NCBI RefSeq assembly: GCF_007992835.1 | Contig: NZ_BKBA01000002.1 | Location: forward strand, 62,001-126,000 | Origin: Knoellia locipacati | GTDB taxonomy: Bacteria; Actinomycetota; Actinomycetes; Actinomycetales; Dermatophilaceae | Direction: 5' to 3' | DNA length: 64,000 nucleotides | Shown here: positions 9,786 to 19,058 of the stretch, piece after piece | Position numbering within the stretch: position 1 is the first letter of the stretch | Layout of the letters: the number at the start of each line of letters is the position of its first letter | Notes under the pieces: model-generated | The model's input: the letters and a program-made list of their open reading frames with translations, nothing else | What the model was told of the DNA's origin: nothing | Databases searched by the model: none | Made by a program: the position numbers and the translations under genes

Positions 9786-10258
9786 GGTGAGCTCCACTCG
9801 GCGAGGACGTCGGTCTCGACCTCGCCCGTGGGCTCGCGGTCGACGACGACGATCTTGTGGCGCACGACCCGCAGACCCACCCACGCGGGCGCACCCGGGC
9901 GCAGGCGGGCGTGGCTGGTGGCGAGGGTGCCCAGGCGTGACGGGTCGGCCTGGATCTGCGGGATCCGCCCCTCCACCTCGGCGCGGTTGAGCCCGACGTT
10001 CTCCGGGGTGAGGGGTGCGGGCACCCAGGTGTCGACGTGGTCGGCGGTGCGGACCTCGATGCCGGTCGACCAGACCGACCCGGTGGCGGCCTGCGACGTC
10101 GCGAACATCCGCCACGGGCTGAACGGCCACCAGTGGTCGTTGCCGACGAGCGACCCGGCGCAGAAGAGCAGCGTGAGCACGACGACGGTCCCGGCGCGCC
10201 ACGCGCGCGCGCCCGCGCCCAGGCGCAGGACGTCCGTGTCCGGTTCCCCCGAAGTCAT
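9782..10258 (-). CDS. Single-pass membrane-anchored protein coupled to the HTTM gene
   Basis: A 158-residue protein not recognised as a named family. It has one hydrophobic segment (VVVLTLLFCAGSLVG, about residues 28-42) followed at once by NDHWWPFSPWRMFATSQ, then an extracytoplasmic domain of about 110 residues with mixed strands. Homologues of such proteins often sit beside HTTM genes. The stop overlaps the HTTM start codon by 4 bp, indicating production in similar amounts and perhaps a complex. The ATG at 10258 was chosen because the preceding 15 open codons look like spacer and contain a GTATGCCG octamer. Confidence 0.7.
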   Translation of the reverse strand: MTSGEPDTDVLRLGAGARAWRAGTVVVLTLLFCAGSLVGNDHWWPFSPWRMFATSQAATGSVWSTGIEVRTADHVDTWVPAPLTPENVGLNRAEVEGRIPQIQADPSRLGTLATSHARLRPGAPAWVGLRVVRHKIVVVDREPTGEVETDVLAEWSSP

Positions 10259-10351
10259 GGGCCGAGGGTATGCCGTCCGCCCACCTCCGCGCCGCAGCCT
10301 CACCGCCGCGGCCTCCTCACCACGCCGCAGCCTCGACGCCGTGCCGCCACC

Positions 10352-11017
10352 TCAGAAGGCGGAGACGTCACCCGACGCGCGCTGCGGCCGGCTCAGCGCC
10401 CGGATGAGCGCGACCTGGCCGTGGCGGCCGAGCGAGACGTGCACGAGCAGGTCGAGCACCGCCTCCACGACGTCGTCATCGTGCTCGGGCGTGGGCAGGC
10501 CCACGCTCGCCGCGAGGTCGTCACCGTGCACGACCATCTCCATGAGGCGGGTGGTGGCGAAGTCCGGCGTGGCGAGCGACCAGCCCTGCCACGGGATGTG
10601 GACCACGTCGGGGTCGCGCGGCAGGGCCAGCACACCCGGGAGGTCGGCCAGTGCCTGCCGGGCCTCGGCCAGCACCTGTGCGTGGCCCACCTGCGCCGCG
10701 GCGTTGTCCTGCTCGTCCTGGTCCGGGTCGGTCTCACCGCTGCGCGAGGCCTTGACCCACGGGGCGCTCGAGTAGTGCCCGAGCCGCGTGATGACGGGCG
10801 CCTCGCCCGGTGCCTCGACCCGCAGCCCGCGCACGAGGTGGGCGCTCTGGGCCAGCAGGTGGTGGGTCAGGCCGCCCACGGTCATGCCGGTGCAGGCGCT
10901 GTCGCGCTCCCACGCGGTGCGGACCTCGTCGCGGGCGGCGAGCGCGATGCTGCGTTCGGTGCACGAGACGAGCGCCGCGGTGAGGCGCTCCCGGTCGTGC
11001 AGGGTCGCGAGCGCCAT
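10352..11017 (-). CDS. Maleylpyruvate-isomerase/DinB-like mycothiol-dependent family protein
   Basis: A 221-residue protein with the helical pattern of the actinobacterial DinB/maleylpyruvate isomerase superfamily. The N-terminus DRERLTAALVSCTERSIALA leads to GMTVGGLTHHLLAQSAHLV (the usual WTVGDLAAHL-type helix with a metal-binding His, near residue 50). A second conserved segment is MEMVVHGDDLAASVGL, with the HxxD pair. Members bind a divalent metal, and some use mycothiol as cofactor; most are unassigned, as here. The gene starts 2 bp after the ftsY stop, so it is probably in the ftsY transcript. Confidence 0.75.
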   Translation of the reverse strand: MALATLHDRERLTAALVSCTERSIALAARDEVRTAWERDSACTGMTVGGLTHHLLAQSAHLVRGLRVEAPGEAPVITRLGHYSSAPWVKASRSGETDPDQDEQDNAAAQVGHAQVLAEARQALADLPGVLALPRDPDVVHIPWQGWSLATPDFATTRLMEMVVHGDDLAASVGLPTPEHDDDVVEAVLDLLVHVSLGRHGQVALIRALSRPQRASGDVSAF

Positions 11018-11019
11018 CG

Positions 11020-12222
11020 TCAGTCGATGATGGCGTCGACGAAGCCCTCGGGGTCGAACGGCGCGAGGTCGTCGGGACCCTCGCCCAGGCCGATGAGCTT
11101 GACCGGGACGCCGAGCTTGCGCTGGACGGCGACGACGATGCCGCCCTTGGCGGTGCCGTCGAGCTTGGTGAGGACGATGCCGGTGATGCCGACGACCTCG
11201 CTGAACACCTCGGCCTGGCGCAGGCCGTTCTGGCCGGTCGTGGCGTCGAGCACGAGCAGGACCTCGTCGATCGGGCTCTGCTTCTCGATGACGCGCTTGA
11301 CCTTGCCGAGCTCGTCCATGAGGCCGACCTTGTTGTGGAGGCGACCCGCGGTGTCGATGATGACGACGTCGGCCTCGAGCTCGGCGGCTCCCTTGACGGC
11401 GTCGAAGGCCACGGCGGCGGGGTCGGCGCCCTCGCGGTCCGAGCGGACCGTGGGCACCCCGACGCGCTCGCCCCAGGTCTGGAGCTGGTCGGCCGCGGCG
11501 GCCCGGAAGGTGTCCGCCGCACCGAGGACGACGTCCTTGTCCTCGGCCACGAGGACCCGGGCCAGCTTGCCCACGGTGGTGGTCTTGCCGGTGCCGTTGA
11601 CGCCGACGACGACGATGACGGCGGGGCGGCCGTCGACGCGGGACGAGGCGACCGAACGGTCCATCGAGGGGTCGACGAGGCTCACGAGCTCCTCGCGCAG
11701 CCAGCCGCGGACGGTGGCCTCGTCGGCGTTGCCGTGGATCTTGACCTTGGTGCGCAGCGAGTCGACCAGCTCGGTCGTCGCCTCGACGCCGAGGTCGGCG
11801 GTGAGCAGGGTGTCCTCGACGTCCTCCCACGCCTGCTCGTCGAGGTCCCCGCGCGAGAGCAGCGCGAGCAGCCCCTGGCCGAGGGCGCTGTTGGAGCGGG
11901 CCAGGCGGGCGCGCAGCCGCTGGAGGCGGGTCTGCGGAGCCTCGGGACGCTCGACCTCGGGGACGGTGACGGGCGGGAGCGTCTCCTCGACCGTGTCGCC
12001 GGCCGGCGGCTCGAGGGTGTCGACCGCACCACCGGCGCGGTCGTCACGCTCACCCTCGTCGGCCGTCGGGGCAGGCGCGGAGGAGGTGCGCGGCTGCTCG
12101 CGCGGCAGCTCCTTGGTGGCTCCGCCCCGCCCTCGCAGGAAGGTGGCGGCGAGGCCTCCGAGGACGACCAGCAGGCCGACCGCGACGGCGAAGAATTCCC
12201 AGAAGGTGTCGATGGCGCTCAC
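11020..12222 (-). CDS. ftsY: Signal recognition particle receptor FtsY
   Basis: A 400-residue SRP receptor GTPase that receives Ffh-ribosome complexes at the membrane. The N-terminus has a membrane anchor (FFAVAVGLLVVLGGLAATFL), as in other actinobacterial FtsY, then an acidic/Pro-rich linker. The NG domain has the P-loop VVGVNGTGKTTTVGKLA (about residue 200), DTAGRLHNK and TKLDGTAKGG. A GTG start at 12222 follows GAGGATGG and gives the usual start of the anchor. Longer open sequence upstream is not convincing. It lies downstream of smc on the same strand, with lepB (opposite strand), a small membrane protein gene and the M13 peptidase between them. Confidence 0.96.
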   Translation of the reverse strand: MSAIDTFWEFFAVAVGLLVVLGGLAATFLRGRGGATKELPREQPRTSSAPAPTADEGERDDRAGGAVDTLEPPAGDTVEETLPPVTVPEVERPEAPQTRLQRLRARLARSNSALGQGLLALLSRGDLDEQAWEDVEDTLLTADLGVEATTELVDSLRTKVKIHGNADEATVRGWLREELVSLVDPSMDRSVASSRVDGRPAVIVVVGVNGTGKTTTVGKLARVLVAEDKDVVLGAADTFRAAAADQLQTWGERVGVPTVRSDREGADPAAVAFDAVKGAAELEADVVIIDTAGRLHNKVGLMDELGKVKRVIEKQSPIDEVLLVLDATTGQNGLRQAEVFSEVVGITGIVLTKLDGTAKGGIVVAVQRKLGVPVKLIGLGEGPDDLAPFDPEGFVDAIID

Positions 12223-12244
12223 GTCGCCATCCTCGCACCCGCCC

Positions 12245-14206
12245 TCAGAAGATGCGGACCCGCTCGTCCTCCGGGACCCACATGCCGTCACCGGGCTGGA
12301 CGTCGAACGCCTCGTGGAACTCGGTGAGGTTGCGGGCCGCGTTGGCGCGCAGGTCCATCGGGGCGTGCGGGTCGATCGCGAGGAGGCGGACCGCCTCGGC
12401 CTCGCGGGCCATCCCGCACCACACCTGGGCCCAGCCGAAGAAGAAGCGCTGGTCGCCGGTCAGCCCGTCGATGACGGGAGCGTCGCTCCCCTCGGTCGAG
12501 ATCCGGTATGCCGCGTGCCCGATCGTCAGCCCGCCGAGGTCGCCGATGTTCTCGCCGACCGTGAGCGCGCCGTTGACCTTGTGGCCGGGGGCGTCACGCG
12601 ACTCGAGGGCGTCGAACTGGGCGATGAGCCGCTGCGAGCGCTCGTCGAAGTTCGCCCGGTCGGTGTCGCTCCACCAGTTGCGGAGGTTGCCGTCCTTGTC
12701 GTACTGCGAGCCCTGGTCGTCGAAGCCGTGGCCGATCTCGTGACCGATGACGCCACCGATGCCGCCGTAGTTCACGGCGTCGTCGGCGTCGACGTCGAAG
12801 AACGGGGGCTGGAGGATGGCCGCCGGGAAGACGATCTCGTTGAGACCCGGGTTGTAGTAGGCGTTGACGGTCTGCGGGGTCATGAACCACTCGTCGCGGT
12901 CGACCGGTCCGCCGAGCTTGGCGAGGTTGCGGTCGATCTCGAAGGCCGAGGCCCGGGCGACGTTGCCGACGAGGTCCGCGGCGTCGACCTCGAGCGAGGA
13001 GTAGTCGCGCCACCGGTCGGGGTAGCCGATCTTGGGGGTGAACGACCCGAGCTTGGCGAGCGCCTCGCGGCGGGTCTCGACGCCCATCCACTCCAGGCCC
13101 TCGAAGTCGCGGCGGAACGCCTCGACGAGGTTGGCCACGAGCTCGACCATCCGCTCCTTGGCGCGCGGCGGGAAGTGCTTCTCGACGTAGAGCTGACCGA
13201 CGGCCTCACCGAGCGCGTCCTCGACGAGTCCCACGCCCCGCTTCCAGCGGTCGCGGATCTGCGGGACGCCGGAGAGCGTGCGGCCGTAGAAGTCGAAGTT
13301 CTCGGCGACGACGGCGTCGGCGAGGTAGGGGGCCAGGGCGTGCACGACCCGCCAGCGCAGCCAGTCCTGCCACGTGGCGATGTCGACCTCGGCCAGCGCC
13401 GCGGCCATCGATCGCAGGTGGTCGGGCTGGCGGGCGATGACCTGGTCGAAGGCGCCGGCAGGGGCATGCGCAGCCGCGAGGTAGGCGTCCCAGTCGACAC
13501 CGGGGGTCAGCTCGGCCAGACCGTCACGGTCGACGAGCGTGTAGGTCTTCACCGCGTCGCGGTTGGCGACCTGGTCCCAGTGCGAGGCCGCGATGCGGGT
13601 CTCGAGGTCGACGACCCGGTCGGCGGCAGCGGAGGCCGCGTCGCCGGCATACACACCGGTCAGGGTGAGCATGCGCGTGACGTGACCGGGGTAGGCCGAG
13701 CGGATCGCGGCGTGCTGCGGGTCGCGGTAGTAGGCCTCGTCGGGCAGGCCGATGCCGGCCTGCTCGAGGTAGACGACGTAGCGGCTGGAGTCGCGGTCGT
13801 CGGTGTTGACGATGGGGTGGACGAGCCCGTCGACGCCCGCGCGCAGGAACCGGCCCAGCGCCGCCATGACCTCGCTCGGGGTCGAGACGGCGTCGACCGC
13901 CTCGAGGAAGGACGCGAGCGGCGTGGCGCCGAGGTCCTCGATCCGGGCCTCGTCCATGAACGAGCTGTAGAGGTCACCCACCTTGCGCGCGACGGTGCCG
14001 GCCTCGGGGCTGCCCTCGGCGACCTGCGTGATGATGTCGCGGACGTGCTCCTCGGCCTTCTCGCGCAGCTGGTCGAAGCTGCCGTAGCGGCCGCGGTCGG
14101 CCGGCATCTCGGTCTGCTTGATCCAGGTGCCGTTGACGTGGCCGAAGAGGTCGTCCTGGGGGCGGACCGTGGGGTCGCCGGCGGACTGGTCGATCCCCGA
14201 GCGCAT
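12245..14206 (-). CDS. M13 family zinc metallopeptidase (PepO/neprilysin-like)
   Basis: A full-length 653-residue M13 endopeptidase. The zinc motif is GVIGHEIGHGFDDQGSQYD (HExxH, about residue 490), the third ligand Glu lies in the following GENIGDLGG segment, and the substrate-binding NAYYNPGLNEIVFPAAIL precedes it. The N-terminus starts directly with the mature-type DDLFGHVNGTWI and has no signal peptide or membrane anchor, unlike mammalian neprilysin, so this enzyme probably cleaves peptides in the cytoplasm. The start ATG overlaps the stop of the small membrane protein gene by one base (TGATG), which fixes the start and implies coupled translation. The gene begins just upstream of ftsY. 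Confidence 0.93.
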   Translation of the reverse strand: MRSGIDQSAGDPTVRPQDDLFGHVNGTWIKQTEMPADRGRYGSFDQLREKAEEHVRDIITQVAEGSPEAGTVARKVGDLYSSFMDEARIEDLGATPLASFLEAVDAVSTPSEVMAALGRFLRAGVDGLVHPIVNTDDRDSSRYVVYLEQAGIGLPDEAYYRDPQHAAIRSAYPGHVTRMLTLTGVYAGDAASAAADRVVDLETRIAASHWDQVANRDAVKTYTLVDRDGLAELTPGVDWDAYLAAAHAPAGAFDQVIARQPDHLRSMAAALAEVDIATWQDWLRWRVVHALAPYLADAVVAENFDFYGRTLSGVPQIRDRWKRGVGLVEDALGEAVGQLYVEKHFPPRAKERMVELVANLVEAFRRDFEGLEWMGVETRREALAKLGSFTPKIGYPDRWRDYSSLEVDAADLVGNVARASAFEIDRNLAKLGGPVDRDEWFMTPQTVNAYYNPGLNEIVFPAAILQPPFFDVDADDAVNYGGIGGVIGHEIGHGFDDQGSQYDKDGNLRNWWSDTDRANFDERSQRLIAQFDALESRDAPGHKVNGALTVGENIGDLGGLTIGHAAYRISTEGSDAPVIDGLTGDQRFFFGWAQVWCGMAREAEAVRLLAIDPHAPMDLRANAARNLTEFHEAFDVQPGDGMWVPEDERVRIF

Positions 14207-14472
14207 CAGGAACGCACGCCGGCGTCTGCGGGGACCACGGGCTCGTCGGCGGCGGCAGGGCCGCTCACGTCACCGGCCGGGGCGTCGTCCTCGTCGTCGC
14301 GCCCGTGGCGCTGGCGGGCGGACTGCTGGCGCTCCTTGAGGGCCGTCACGACCTCGTCACCCTTGGGCGTGAGGATGTCGCGTCCGTCGCGCCGCGCCGG
14401 GATCGCCACGAGGGCGACGATGGCAAGGGCGAGCACGACGCAGATGAGCATTCCGATGATGAGGGCGACCAT
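14206..14472 (-). CDS. Small single-pass membrane protein
   Basis: An 88-residue protein of unknown function. A hydrophobic segment at the very N-terminus (MVALIIGMLICVVLALAIVALVAI) is followed by a basic patch and a charged cytoplasmic tail (KGDEVVTALKERQQSARQRHGRDDEDD) ending in an Ala/Pro-rich stretch. The layout suggests N-out insertion with the tail inside. The ATG at 14472 starts exactly at the membrane segment. Its stop overlaps the M13 peptidase start by one base. Divergent from lepB. No domain is recognised. Confidence 0.75.
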   Translation of the reverse strand: MVALIIGMLICVVLALAIVALVAIPARRDGRDILTPKGDEVVTALKERQQSARQRHGRDDEDDAPAGDVSGPAAADEPVVPADAGVRS

Positions 14473-14559
14473 GCCCCAAGGGTGTCCTAGTGGAGCCGCC
14501 CTGACAAAACGACACCCCGGCCCCGGGAGCCGCGCCGCGCGCGGCACGTCCCCACGACG

Positions 14560-14565
14560 TAGGCT
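14560..14565 (+). promoter_or_regulatory. -10 box TAGGCT, leaderless promoter of lepB
   Basis: TAGGCT ends 6 nt before the GTG start codon, so transcription should begin at or next to the start codon. No ribosome-binding site precedes the gene, consistent with a leaderless mRNA. No clear -35 was seen. Confidence 0.55.
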
Positions 14566-14571
14566 CGCCCG

Positions 14572-15279
14572 GTGACCGCGACGACTCCGCACGAGGCTCC
14601 CCAGCGCCGTCGTCGCAGGCTCCCCGCCGGCCTGGAGATCCTGCTCGCCATCGTCGTCGTCGCGCTGGTTCAGAGCTTCGTCGCCAAGCCGTTCGGCGTC
14701 CCGTCGCAGTCGATGGAGGAGACGCTGCGGATCGGTGACCGGATCGTCGTCAACCGCACCGACACCACCGTCGAGCGCGGCGACGTCGTCGTCTTCTCGC
14801 ACGGCGAGACGTGGCAGGACTCGCGGCTTCGCCCGACCGGCAACGTCGTCAAGGACGCGGTGCGCAAGGTCGGCGACGTCACCGGGATCGGACCGTCGAG
14901 CACGGCATACACGGTCAAACGGGTCGTCGGCATGCCCGGTGACCGGGTGAAGTGCTGCGACTCCGAGGGCCACGTCGTCGTCAACGGCGACGCGCTCGAC
15001 GAGGACTACGTCTTCGAGGACCACACCTTCCGCCAGGCAGACCTCTCCTGCGACACGACCCCGCGCTCGTCCCGGTGCTTCCCCGAGATCCGCGTCCCGT
15101 CCGACCGGCTCCTCGTGCTCGGCGACCACCGCTCGCAGTCGGCCGACTCGGTCGTCAACTGCCGCGGGGGCACCGACGCCGAGGGGTGCGCGCGGTTCGT
15201 CCCGATGAACCGCGTCGTCGGTCCGGTCGTGTTCCGCATCTGGCCGCTCGGCACGTTCGGCTTCGTCAACCACGGCTGA
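14572..15279 (+). CDS. lepB: Signal peptidase I
   Basis: A 235-residue type I signal peptidase that removes signal peptides on the outer face of the membrane. After a basic stretch (RRRRR) comes one membrane anchor (ILLAIVVVALVQSFV, residues about 23-37). The catalytic Ser lies in PSQSMEETL, the general-base Lys in YTVKRVVGMPGD, and the conserved late box is LGDHRSQSADS. A pair of Cys residues (VKCCD) and a long insert with further Cys lie between boxes and may form disulfides outside the cell. The GTG start sits 6 nt after a TAGGCT -10. Divergent from the small membrane protein gene and convergent with smc. Confidence 0.95.
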   Translation: MTATTPHEAPQRRRRRLPAGLEILLAIVVVALVQSFVAKPFGVPSQSMEETLRIGDRIVVNRTDTTVERGDVVVFSHGETWQDSRLRPTGNVVKDAVRKVGDVTGIGPSSTAYTVKRVVGMPGDRVKCCDSEGHVVVNGDALDEDYVFEDHTFRQADLSCDTTPRSSRCFPEIRVPSDRLLVLGDHRSQSADSVVNCRGGTDAEGCARFVPMNRVVGPVVFRIWPLGTFGFVNHG

Positions 15280-15290
15280 CCGCCGCGACG

Positions 15291-15309
15291 ACCCGGCGCC
15301 GGGCCGGGT
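15291..15309. terminator. Hairpin between convergent lepB and smc
   Basis: ACCCGGC (15291-15297) pairs with GCCGGGT (15303-15309), with further CGAC/GTCG pairing outside. It lies in the 43-bp spacer between the two stop codons, so it probably serves both strands. Confidence 0.45.
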
Positions 15310-15322
15310 CGGGTCGCCCCCT

Positions 15323-18300
15323 TCAGGCGGTGGCGGCGACGTCGCGGATGCGCTGCGAGACCACGGTCGTGATCCCGTCGCCGCGCATGCTCACGCCGTA
15401 GAGCGCGTCGGCGATCTCCATCGTCTTCTTCTGGTGGGTGATGACGATGAGCTGGCTGCTGTCGCGCAGCTCCTCGAAGAGCGTGATGAGCCGGCCCAGG
15501 TTGGTGTCGTCGAGGGCGGCCTCGACCTCGTCCATGATGTAGAACGGGCTCGGCCGGGCCTTGAAGATCGCCACGAGCAGCGCCACCGCGACGAGCGAGC
15601 GCTCGCCACCGGAGAGCAGCGAGAGCCGCTTGACCTTCTTGCCGGGCGGGCGGGCCTCGACCTCGATGCCGGTCGTGAGCATGTCGCCCGGGTCGGTGAG
15701 GACGAGCTGGCCGGAGCCGCCGGGGAAGAGCCGCTGGAAGACGCGCTCGAACTGCTCGGCGGTGTCGTGGTAGGCCTGCGTGAAGACCTGCTCGACGCGC
15801 TCGTCGACCTCCTTGACGATGTCGAGGAGGTCGCGCTTGGACTTCTTGAGGTCCTCGAGCTGCTCGGTGAGGAACTTGTGGCGCTCCTCGAGCGCCGCGA
15901 ACTCCTCGAGCGCCAGCGGGTTGACCCGACCCAGGGCCGACAGGCCACGCTCGGCCTTGCGAAGGCGCTTCTCCTGCTCGTCGCGCACGAACGCCGACGG
16001 CATCGGCACGTCGCCCTCGTGGTCGGGGCCGACAATGAACGGGATCGGCTGGTGCGGGCCGTAGTCCTCCATGAGGACGTCCGGGTCCATGCCGAGCTCC
16101 TCGACCGCCTTGGCCTGGAGCTGCTCGATCCGGGCGACCTGGCGGGCGCGGGCGACCTCGTCACGGTGCGCGGAGTCGGTGAGGTCACGCAGCTCGTCCT
16201 GGTGCGTGGCCATCTCGGTGCGCAGCTCGCGGACGGCGGTGTCGCGGCGGGTGCGCTCGACCTCGGCCTCGTCGCGCAGGCGGGCGGCCCGGACCAGCGC
16301 GGTCGCCATGCGGTCGGTCGCGTATGCCGCGGCCTGGCTCACGGCGTCGGCGATGGTCGCCTCGCGGCGGCGGCGCTCCTGGCGCTGGCGGAGCTTCTCG
16401 CGGGCCTGGATCTCGTTGCGGGCCGCACCCTCGAGCGAGTCGGCCCGTCCCTTGAGCGAGCGAGCCCGCTCCTCCTTGGTGCGCAGCGTGAGGCGGAGCT
16501 CGGTCTCGGCGGTGCGGGCCCGGCTGGCGGCGAGCTCGAGGGCGTCGCGCTCGTCGGTCGAGGGCTCCTCGGACTCGGTCGGCTCCGCACTGGCCTCCTC
16601 GAGGCGGGCGGCGAGCGCCGTCTCCTCGAGGCGGTCGTTCTCGAGCGCGGCCTCCGCGTCGGCGATGGTCCGCTCGGTGCGCTCGACCTCGGCGCGGCTC
16701 GTGCGGATCGTGGACTGCAGTCCACCGAGCTGCTCGGCGACGGCGGCCATGCGGGCGTCGCTGTCGTGCAGCGCCTCGAGGGCGGCCTCGACCCGCTCGG
16801 TCACCGCGGCGGCCTTGTCGCGCTCGGCGACGAGGGCGAACCGCGCCTGCTCGCCCCGGGTCGTCGCAGCAGCAGTCGCAGCCTGGGCGTCCTCGAGCGC
16901 TGACTGGACCTCGAGCAGGGACTGGCCGCTGCTCGAGCCGCCGCGCACCCAGCCGGGGGCGAAGACGTCGCCGTCGGCGGTCACCGCGGTGATGCCCTCA
17001 CCACGGGCGACGAGGGCGAGGGCGTGCTCGGCGTTGGGGACGAGGGCGACGAGGTCGAGCAGCTGCTCGACGGCCGGTCGCACGGAGGCCGGGGCGTCGA
17101 CGACGTCACGGGCCCAGACGGCGGAGCCGTCGAGCGCCGGCCACGAGGAGCGGTCGGAGGGGACTGCGGTGTCACCCACGAGCAGGGTGGCCCGGCCGTG
17201 GTCCTCCTCGCGGAGCCTGGTGACCGCACGGGCGGCGTCCTGGGCGGTGCCCACGGCGAGCGCCTCGGACGCCCAGCCGAGGGCGGCCGCGACGGCACCC
17301 TCGTGCCCGCCGCTCACCTGGAGGAGAGAGGCGACGGTGCCGACGATGCCGTGGCCGCGGTCGCCGTCCTCGGAGGCGGCGAGGAGGGCGGCGGCGCCGT
17401 CCTTGCGCCGCAGGCTCATCCCGAGCGCCTCGACGCGGGCGGCGGCCGACGCGCGGTCGCGCTCGGCCTCGCGCTCGACGTTCTCGAGCTCGGCGATCCT
17501 CGTCTCGATGGTGGCGAGCTCCTCGGCGGCGGTCTCGTAGGCGCTGTCGAGACCCTCCTCGCCCTCCTCGTCGTTGGCGACGGTGCCCTCGAGCCGGGCG
17601 AACTCCTTCTCGGCCTCGGAGGCGCGCGCGAGCGAGGCCTCGATGATCCCGCGGAGCCGACCGATCTCGGCCTCCCCCGCCTCGATCCGGCTGCGCCGGG
17701 CGCCGACCTGGCCGGCGAGCTTGGCCAGTCCCTCGCGACGGTCGGCAGCGGCGCGAGCCAGACGCGACAGGCGTTGCTGCTCACCGGCATACGCGCTCTC
17801 GGCCTCCTCGCGGGAGGTGACGGCGGCGGCGAGCTGCTCGGCGGCGGTGGCGACCTCGGCGGCGAGCTTCTGCTCGGCCTCGCGGGCCTGGGCGGCCTGC
17901 GCCCGCAGCTCCTCGGGGTCGCGGCCGGACGTCGTCTCGTCGACGTCGTCCTGGCTCAGGAGGCGCACGCGCTCACGGGCCACGGAGGCCGTGGACTCGA
18001 GCCGGTCGCGCAGGGACTGGAGCCTGACGAAGCGGTCCTGCGAGCGCCCGAGCTCGGGCGCGGCGTCGGCGGCCTGGCGCTCGATCTCGGTGATCCGCGA
18101 GCGCAGCGACTCGAGGGCGTTCTCGACGGTGGTGCGGCGCTCGATGAGCGCGGTCTCGTCGGCGACCTCCTGCTCGAGCGTCGAGGTGAGCTGGACGAGG
18201 TCGTCGGCGACGAGGCGCAGGCGGGCGTCGCGCGCCTCGGCCTGGATGACGGCGGCCTTGCGCGCGGCCTCGGCCTGGCGACCGAGCGGTCCGAGCTGGC

Positions 18301-18898
18301 GGCGGATCTCGCCGGTGAGGTCGTGGACGCGGGTGAGGTTGGCCTCCATCGCGTCGAGCTTGCGCAGCGCGCGCTCCTTGCGCTTGCGGTGCTTGAGGAC
18401 GCCGGCCGCCTCCTCGATGAAGCCGCGGCGCTCCTCGGGGGTCGCGCGCAGCACCGCGTCGAGCTGGCCCTGGCCGACGATGACGTGCATCTCGCGGCCG
18501 ATGCCGCTGTCGGAGAGCAGCTCCTGGATGTCGAGCAGGCGGCTGGGGGTGCCGTTGATGGCGTACTCGGAGCCACCGTTGCGGAACATCGTCCGGGTGA
18601 TCGTCACCTCGGTGTAGTCGATCGGCAGCGCACCGTCGGTGTTGTCGATCGTCAGGCTCACCTCGGCCCGGCCGAGCGGCGGGCGGCCGGCGGTGCCGGC
18701 GAAGATGACGTCCTCCATCTTGCCGCCGCGCAGGGTCTTGGCGCCCTGCTCCCCCATGACCCAGGCGAGCGCGTCGACGACGTTGGACTTGCCGGAGCCG
18801 TTGGGGCCGACGATGCACGTGATGCCGGGCTCGAGACGCATGGTCGTGGCCGAGGCGAAGGACTTGAACCCCTTGAGGGTCAGGCTCTTGACGTACAC
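15323..18898 (-). CDS. smc: Chromosome segregation ATPase SMC
   Basis: A 1191-residue SMC protein of normal length that compacts and segregates the chromosome with ScpA/ScpB. The N-terminal Walker A is CIVGPNGSGKSNVVDALAW (about residue 30). Two long coiled coils of Arg/Ala/Glu-rich heptads flank a hinge around residues 500-680. The C-terminal head has the signature LSGGERSLVAVALL and Walker B PFYIMDEVEAALDD. A GTG at 18898 gives the canonical start VYVKSLTLKGFKSFA; the 114 upstream open codons are Arg/Pro/Ser-rich and rejected. Starts about 160 bp after chorismate mutase on the same strand. Confidence 0.97.
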   Translation of the reverse strand: MYVKSLTLKGFKSFASATTMRLEPGITCIVGPNGSGKSNVVDALAWVMGEQGAKTLRGGKMEDVIFAGTAGRPPLGRAEVSLTIDNTDGALPIDYTEVTITRTMFRNGGSEYAINGTPSRLLDIQELLSDSGIGREMHVIVGQGQLDAVLRATPEERRGFIEEAAGVLKHRKRKERALRKLDAMEANLTRVHDLTGEIRRQLGPLGRQAEAARKAAVIQAEARDARLRLVADDLVQLTSTLEQEVADETALIERRTTVENALESLRSRITEIERQAADAAPELGRSQDRFVRLQSLRDRLESTASVARERVRLLSQDDVDETTSGRDPEELRAQAAQAREAEQKLAAEVATAAEQLAAAVTSREEAESAYAGEQQRLSRLARAAADRREGLAKLAGQVGARRSRIEAGEAEIGRLRGIIEASLARASEAEKEFARLEGTVANDEEGEEGLDSAYETAAEELATIETRIAELENVEREAERDRASAAARVEALGMSLRRKDGAAALLAASEDGDRGHGIVGTVASLLQVSGGHEGAVAAALGWASEALAVGTAQDAARAVTRLREEDHGRATLLVGDTAVPSDRSSWPALDGSAVWARDVVDAPASVRPAVEQLLDLVALVPNAEHALALVARGEGITAVTADGDVFAPGWVRGGSSSGQSLLEVQSALEDAQAATAAATTRGEQARFALVAERDKAAAVTERVEAALEALHDSDARMAAVAEQLGGLQSTIRTSRAEVERTERTIADAEAALENDRLEETALAARLEEASAEPTESEEPSTDERDALELAASRARTAETELRLTLRTKEERARSLKGRADSLEGAARNEIQAREKLRQRQERRRREATIADAVSQAAAYATDRMATALVRAARLRDEAEVERTRRDTAVRELRTEMATHQDELRDLTDSAHRDEVARARQVARIEQLQAKAVEELGMDPDVLMEDYGPHQPIPFIVGPDHEGDVPMPSAFVRDEQEKRLRKAERGLSALGRVNPLALEEFAALEERHKFLTEQLEDLKKSKRDLLDIVKEVDERVEQVFTQAYHDTAEQFERVFQRLFPGGSGQLVLTDPGDMLTTGIEVEARPPGKKVKRLSLLSGGERSLVAVALLVAIFKARPSPFYIMDEVEAALDDTNLGRLITLFEELRDSSQLIVITHQKKTMEIADALYGVSMRGDGITTVVSQRIRDVAATA

Positions 18899-19058
18899 GC
18901 GGTGGCTCTCGGTTCTTCGGGGGGCATGCGGACGGGACGACGTCGTCACTGTACCGGCGGGGGGACGGGGCTCCCGGGACCTGCGACGGGGCCTGCGTTG
19001 CCTGTGACGGCAGTGGCTGGTGGGACGTGGGGGGGTGGACGCGGGCGCGTCTCGCGCG

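Noticed and set aside
10037-14575. A plus-strand open frame of about 1500 codons opposite ftsY and the M13 peptidase
   Set aside because: It is the antisense shadow of well-supported genes in high-GC DNA; its translation is Arg/Gly/Ala-rich, without domains.
14206-15273. A 355-codon minus-strand frame covering the small membrane protein and antisense lepB
   Set aside because: Only the last 88 codons look coding; the rest is the shadow of lepB.
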